Source: an uncultured Blautia sp.
Lineage (GTDB): Bacteria > Bacillota > Clostridia > Lachnospirales > Lachnospiraceae
DNA: 26,075 bases
Assembly (NCBI GenBank): GCA_900539525.1
Contig: UQCM01000040.1
Span: 1 to 26,075, forward strand
Reading direction: 5' to 3'
Part shown: positions 22,380 through 26,075 of the stretch, piece after piece
Position numbering within the stretch: position 1 is the first letter of the stretch
Layout: each line of letters begins with the position of its first letter
The notes under the pieces: generated by a model
What the model saw: the letters and a program-made list of their open reading frames with translations, nothing else
Databases searched by the model: none
Told to the model about the DNA's origin: nothing
Made by a program: the position numbers and the translations under genes

Positions 22380-23305
22380 TTCTCCTCGCCGCTGACCCGA
22401 TACGCTTTTTCCACATCAGATCCCCAGCTGTCGATGCCCCCGACACCTCTGACTGCGCCCGCAACACATAGAACCGTTCTCCTTGCCGGTGGCAGTTCCT
22501 CCTGATGGGAAGCATTTTCGAGTTCCTGTGCCGTATACGGAAGACAGGAAAATCCGAACTTCTCACCCACAGCTGAAATTTTCAAACCTGTTGTCTCAGA
22601 CGCCCGACCAGTGTTATCTAACGCAGTATTTCTATAAACAATCACCCATTCTGTATCCATATGCATTCCACATTCCTGCGGTACCAGATACGGAGTTACA
22701 GGAAGTCCTTCCACTTCAAACTCACCACGGAGGGCTCCTGCCTTTCTGTCCGGATAGGTCTCACCGGACAGTCCCCGATATCGATAACCCAGGGCTTTTG
22801 TCGGCATAATAAACCGCATTCCGAATACCGGAAGCTCCGGAAGGTCCTTCTTTCCGTGATACCATACACGCACCAGTATTTTTCCGGATGCATCCACCTG
22901 ATATGCGACCTCCACGACCGTAGCCGGCACGGTAATCGTCTCATAAAGAAAAGTAATCTCCACCGTCTGTGCATACTCATGATTGGTGTGGCAGTTATTT
23001 GCGGGGGCTTCAAGCGTCGTAACCTCTTGATCATCCACCTTTACCTTCATACCGTTGCATCGGATAAATAGATCCGCGCTCATCCACATACCTGATTTCA
23101 AAGGAAAACCGCTTCCTCTGTCATTATCTGTCGTCGCACGCCAGAAGGTCGGCTTCGGGGTCCGGTAGAGCCACTCCCTTCCTTCCATAACCAGCGATTC
23201 CATTCCCCCTGTCTGCCTCGAAAACAGATAGTGAAAGCCCTCTCCCTCCACGCCCAGTGTCACATCACCATAAATGATCCGGATTCTTTTATCTGTGCAA
23301 TCCAT
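22343..23305 (-). CDS. lacM: Beta-galactosidase small subunit (LacM)
   Basis: LacM is the C-terminal part of a GH2 beta-galactosidase as a separate chain; it completes the active enzyme with LacL. The 320 residues match the family length and signature: RIIYGDVTLGVEGEGFHYLF, SLVMEGREWLYRTPKPTFWR, ATTDNDRGSGFPLKS at about 5-75 (Bgal_small_N), and later LPVFGMRFIMPTK and GLSGETYPDRKAGA. It has no catalytic Glu of its own; the family's small chain adds residues at the sugar site and the dimer contact. ATG 23305 lies 17 nt inside lacL with GAGG about 7 nt upstream, the same overlap known from lactic acid bacteria. It acts in the cytoplasm. Confidence 0.92.
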   Translation of the reverse strand: MDCTDKRIRIIYGDVTLGVEGEGFHYLFSRQTGGMESLVMEGREWLYRTPKPTFWRATTDNDRGSGFPLKSGMWMSADLFIRCNGMKVKVDDQEVTTLEAPANNCHTNHEYAQTVEITFLYETITVPATVVEVAYQVDASGKILVRVWYHGKKDLPELPVFGMRFIMPTKALGYRYRGLSGETYPDRKAGALRGEFEVEGLPVTPYLVPQECGMHMDTEWVIVYRNTALDNTGRASETTGLKISAVGEKFGFSCLPYTAQELENASHQEELPPARRTVLCVAGAVRGVGGIDSWGSDVEKAYRVSGEENLTLSFAIEKAV

Positions 23306-25193
23306 AATAATACCTCACTTCCTGCATCGCCGGTTTCTCTGTGCGGTCTGCAAAAACAATGCCATTTCCGGCAAATTCATAATCCGACGGCCTGTCATCA
23401 AAATCTCCCCCATAACAAAGCACCTTCTGTCCGGTAACTTCATCCACTCTCCATAATGCCTGATCGATAAAATCCCAGATAAATCCTCCCTGGTACATTT
23501 CATATCGTTCCAGCAGATCCATATAAGACTTCATTCCTCCAAGCGAATTTCCCATATCATGCATATATTCACACAGGATAAAGGGCTTCTGAGGATTATT
23601 TTTTAAATACTCCTCCACCTTCTCCGGCGATGAATACATGTGGCTCTCCATATCAGATATGGAATCCACATAGGCCCTGTTGTGAAACACACCTTCATAA
23701 TGAACAAGTCTGGTCTCATCCTTTTCTTTATAGAAAGCATTCATCCGACGCAGCACTTCCCCTGCATACGATTCATTTCCAAGTGACCAGAACAGGATCG
23801 AGGTGTGATTCTTCAGCACTTCAAAATTCGTCCTGGCTCTGTCTATGACAGCTGCCTCCCACTGTACCATATCTCCCGGAACATTCCAGGAGGGTTCTGC
23901 CTGTCCCTGCTTCTGCCAGGAGCCGTGCGTCTCCAGATTGGTCTCAGCCATGACATAGATTCCTTCCCTGTCACACAATTCATACCAGGATAGGCGATCC
24001 TGATAATGGCAGGTCCGTACCGCATTGATGTGATTGCGTTTGATGCACTCCATGTCCCACAGTTCTTCTTTCTGCGTAATCACCCGACCGCTTTCTGCAC
24101 TCCACTCGTGACGGTTTACACCGTTGATAATAAGTCTTTCTCCGTTTAAGCACATGATCTTATCTCTGAGCGCAATCTTCCGGAAACCAAACCGGTATGG
24201 TACGATTTCCAGAAGCTTTCCTCCCGGGTCGAAGAGGCGGATTTCCAGCAGATACAGATGCGGATTCCTGTGATTCCAGAGTGTCACTTTTTCCGGCATA
24301 TGGTATGTAAGCTCCATTTCTTTCCCGGCTGCTGCTTCTGTTCTGACACAGATCCTCTCCTGATCCAGGATACGGATCTCCACATGACCCTGCCCTGACA
24401 CCAGATTCTTCATTCTGTTACCTGCTGAGAGCTTCAGGTTCAGATGAACGGAAGCTTTTTCTCCTGATTCCTGCTGTTCTGTCCGGATCCACAGATCTTC
24501 CACATGAAGCTGCGGCTTTGCATACAGCTTCACATCTCGAAAGATCCCGAAGAACCTGAAGAAATCCTGATCCTCCAGATATGCTGCCGTACTTCTCTTA
24601 TGTACCTCCACAGCCAGCACATTTCCTGTTTCCCAAAGATGCGGAGTCAGGTCGAATTCCGATGGGGTAAAGCTGTCCTCTGCATATCCGACAAAGGCGC
24701 CGTTCAGCCATACATACATCACCTGCTCGACACCCTCAAAACAAACAGAGACTTCCTTCCCTCTGAGGTTCTCCTCCAGATCAAACCGGCAGATATAGGA
24801 GCCCACAGGATTGTATGGTGCCCGGCTGAACTGCCCTTCCTTTTCTTCTCCTTTGAGTCCACATCCTGCAGGTCTCCGGAACTCATGCCCCTCCCAGGGA
24901 TACATGGTATTGATATAATGAATCTGATCGTATCCGGCCAGTTCGATATGTCCCGGAACCTCTATCTCCTGAAATCCGGAACAATCATAATCCATCCGGT
25001 AAAAATCCACCGGACGGCTCATGGCATTCCGGGAATAATGGAATTTCCACGTTCCATTCAGCTGCTGCACAAAGGAAGACTCCTGTCTTTCGTAATCTTC
25101 CTCATGAAAATAAAATCTGTGGTCGCTGTGGGCCGGAAGCTGATTCACCCGGAATACTTCGGGATCATCCAGCCATTCAAGTAATGCCTGCAT
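23289..25193 (-). CDS. lacL: Beta-galactosidase large subunit (LacL)
   Basis: LacL is the catalytic chain of a two-subunit GH2 beta-galactosidase that hydrolyses lactose and related beta-galactosides in the cytoplasm. The 634 residues cover the sugar-binding jelly roll (about 35-205), an Ig-like domain, and the TIM barrel. Acid/base Glu474 is in FWSLGNESYAG, and nucleophile Glu542 in FILCEYMHDMGNSLGG. ATG 25193 has AAGGAGG four bases upstream and gives the LacL-like start MQALLEWLDDPEVFRVNQLP; an in-frame ATG at 25211 lies before that ribosome binding site. The length and the break point match lacL of Lactobacillus and Leuconostoc, so this is a designed two-gene form and not a broken lacZ. 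No regulator or permease is adjacent. Confidence 0.93.
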   Translation of the reverse strand: MQALLEWLDDPEVFRVNQLPAHSDHRFYFHEEDYERQESSFVQQLNGTWKFHYSRNAMSRPVDFYRMDYDCSGFQEIEVPGHIELAGYDQIHYINTMYPWEGHEFRRPAGCGLKGEEKEGQFSRAPYNPVGSYICRFDLEENLRGKEVSVCFEGVEQVMYVWLNGAFVGYAEDSFTPSEFDLTPHLWETGNVLAVEVHKRSTAAYLEDQDFFRFFGIFRDVKLYAKPQLHVEDLWIRTEQQESGEKASVHLNLKLSAGNRMKNLVSGQGHVEIRILDQERICVRTEAAAGKEMELTYHMPEKVTLWNHRNPHLYLLEIRLFDPGGKLLEIVPYRFGFRKIALRDKIMCLNGERLIINGVNRHEWSAESGRVITQKEELWDMECIKRNHINAVRTCHYQDRLSWYELCDREGIYVMAETNLETHGSWQKQGQAEPSWNVPGDMVQWEAAVIDRARTNFEVLKNHTSILFWSLGNESYAGEVLRRMNAFYKEKDETRLVHYEGVFHNRAYVDSISDMESHMYSSPEKVEEYLKNNPQKPFILCEYMHDMGNSLGGMKSYMDLLERYEMYQGGFIWDFIDQALWRVDEVTGQKVLCYGGDFDDRPSDYEFAGNGIVFADRTEKPAMQEVRYYYGLHR

Positions 25194-25220
25194 ATATCCT
25201 CCTTCTTTCATAATTACCTG

Positions 25221-25233
25221 GTAACTGTTCAGA
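25221..25233 (+). repeat. Copy of the dispersed GTAACTGTTCAGA motif
   Basis: GTAACTGTTCAGA on the plus strand lies in the leader between the lacL promoter and its ribosome binding site. Confidence 0.4.
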
Positions 25234-25250
25234 GTATTCTGCTGAATCCT

Positions 25251-25279
25251 ATCTTAGCATCGGATACCAGCGATGTCAA
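25251..25279 (-). promoter_or_regulatory. Promoter of lacLM
   Basis: On the minus strand a perfect TTGACA (25274-25279), a 17-nt spacer ending TGC, and TAAGAT (25251-25256). The expected transcript starts about 50 nt before the lacL ATG. Confidence 0.65.
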
Positions 25280-25280
25280 T

Positions 25281-25317
25281 GTTACCGATCACAGGGCGAA
25301 AAGTAACGAAAGTAACC
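25281..25317 (-). promoter_or_regulatory. Repeated GTTACTTT boxes upstream of the lacLM promoter
   Basis: Plus-strand AAAGTAACG and AAAGTAACC stand back to back at 25300-25317 (9-nt period), and GTTAC at 25281-25285 mirrors them next to the -35 box. Direct repeats just upstream of -35 suit an AraC-type activator, and the GTTAC/GTAAC pair suits a LacI-type site. Neither regulator is in the window. Confidence 0.35.
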
Positions 25318-25349
25318 GTGTATGAGTATCCAGTATTCCCCCCATCTTG

Positions 25350-25518
25350 TTAAAATCCGGAAATAGGATTAAAATATACAATACATAAGGCTCAGAACAA
25401 AGAAAGCGAAACGACTCCCGCAACGGAATGTCAGTTTGATCTGGCACGTCTTCTGGTGGAGGATATGAAAACCGCCCGGCTCTGGGCTAAATCCTATGCA
25501 AAAGCTCCTGTCGTCTGA
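25350..25518 (+). pseudogene. Plus-strand coding remnant before ybaK
   Basis: An open frame without a start codon reads KAQNKESETTPATECQ, then FDLARLLVEDMKTARLWAKS, then YAKAPVV and TGA. Composition and helix pattern look like real protein and end 24 nt before ybaK. The N-terminal part appears lost in the lac promoter region. I do not recognise the family. Confidence 0.3.
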
Positions 25519-25542
25519 GAAAAGAAAGGATGGTATCAAACA

Positions 25543-26037
25543 ATGGCAAAAGAAACAAAAACGAATGCAATGCGTATTCTTGACAGAAATAAAATTCCCT
25601 ATGAAACGATCCAGTACGAGTGCGATGAGTTTATTGATGGCCTCCACACCGCCGAAAAGACAGGTGCTCCGGTGGAGCAATCCTTTAAAACACTGGTGGC
25701 TCAGGGAAAAAGCGGTGAATACTATGTGTTTGTAATTCCCATTGCGAAGGAAGTGCATTTAAAGACCGCGGCAAAAATCGTGGGGGAAAAGTCTGTGGAA
25801 ATGATTCATGTGAAGGATATCACAAGAATCACCGGCTACGTGCGGGGCGGCTGCAGCCCCCTGGGGATGAAGAAGCAGTTCCGCACCGTGATCGACCAGA
25901 GTGCAGAAAGCTTTTCACAGATCTATGTGAGCGGCGGACGCATCGGCACCACGCTCAAAGTTTCTCCGGTGGCACTGGCTGCTGTCGTCCGGGGCGAGTT
26001 TGCGAAGCTTACAGAAAAGTGTGTCAAGCATTTTTGA
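25543..26037 (+). CDS. ybaK: Cys-tRNA(Pro) deacylase (YbaK/EbsC family)
   Basis: YbaK hydrolyses cysteine wrongly attached to tRNA(Pro) and so edits prolyl-tRNA synthetase errors; it acts in the cytoplasm. The 164 residues show the family pattern: a start AMRILDRNKIPYETIQYECD, EYYVFVIPIAKEVHLKTAAKI, GEKSVEMIHVKDITRITGYV, RGGCSPLGMKKQF, the GxCSPxG loop with its catalytic-site residues, then SGGRIGTTLKVSPVALAAVV. The length is typical. AAAGGATGG lies about 10 nt upstream of ATG. The gene stands alone; the remaining 38 nt of the window show nothing. Confidence 0.93.
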   Translation: MAKETKTNAMRILDRNKIPYETIQYECDEFIDGLHTAEKTGAPVEQSFKTLVAQGKSGEYYVFVIPIAKEVHLKTAAKIVGEKSVEMIHVKDITRITGYVRGGCSPLGMKKQFRTVIDQSAESFSQIYVSGGRIGTTLKVSPVALAAVVRGEFAKLTEKCVKHF

Positions 26038-26075
26038 AAATGTCCCAAAATAAGTGAAACATTAGCCCCGTCAAT

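Noticed and set aside
23289..23305. lacL/lacM read as a frameshifted lacZ
   Set aside because: The subunit lengths, the 17-nt overlap and a ribosome binding site for lacM match known two-subunit enzymes.

Overview
The window looks like chromosome from a low-to-mid GC Gram-positive member of the Clostridia, most likely the Lachnospiraceae. That is an inference from gene content and style: AAGGAGG-type ribosome binding sites, TTGACA/TATAAT-type promoters, zinc-ribbon membrane proteins, an InlB-repeat surface protein, a LacL/LacM beta-galactosidase and a solute-binding lipoprotein with a hybrid kinase. I saw no rRNA, tRNA or CRISPR array.

Left part (1 to about 7600) is an accessory region in decay, nearly all on the minus strand. 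It holds the C-terminal stub of a DUF1998 (DrmB/DISARM-like) protein, an InlB-repeat surface protein whose best start is one base out of frame, two zinc-ribbon membrane proteins, a lipoprotein, two DUF3592 genes with the stub of a third, and a roughly 415-residue helix-turn-helix regulator broken by three one-base losses and a nonsense codon. A short copy of that regulator's tail lies 3.7 kb away. A truncated membrane protein runs into a plus-strand stub that may come from a recombinase. An XRE regulator closes the region.

The middle part (7650 to 16450) holds intact genes. A sugar-type solute-binding lipoprotein overlaps by 4 nt a 1001-residue hybrid histidine kinase with two receiver domains, with no permease or DNA-binding regulator nearby. 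Next come a zinc-type cation diffusion facilitator behind a leader that looks like a ligand-ON riboswitch (promoter, closing stem competing with an intrinsic terminator), an HD-domain hydrolase, and an AGCS sodium:amino-acid symporter. The symporter is preceded by a small membrane-protein frame that contains a T8 tract and an intrinsic terminator.

From 16600 to 20950 lies a peptidoglycan-precursor operon, transcribed L,D-transpeptidase then ddl then murF, with a 175-nt multi-hairpin element between ddl and murF and two more long hairpins after murF. From 21100 to 22330 a TetR regulator with a near-perfect operator over its own promoter overlaps a truncated cation:proton antiporter. From 22340 to 25200 lacL and lacM overlap by 17 nt and encode a two-subunit beta-galactosidase with a well-formed promoter. 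The window closes with a Cys-tRNA(Pro) deacylase (ybaK) on the plus strand.

A 13-nt motif, GTAACTGTTCAGA and close variants, recurs at five loci in both orientations, mostly at gene ends, and once forms a perfect 13-bp inverted repeat. It may mark a small palindromic repeat family.
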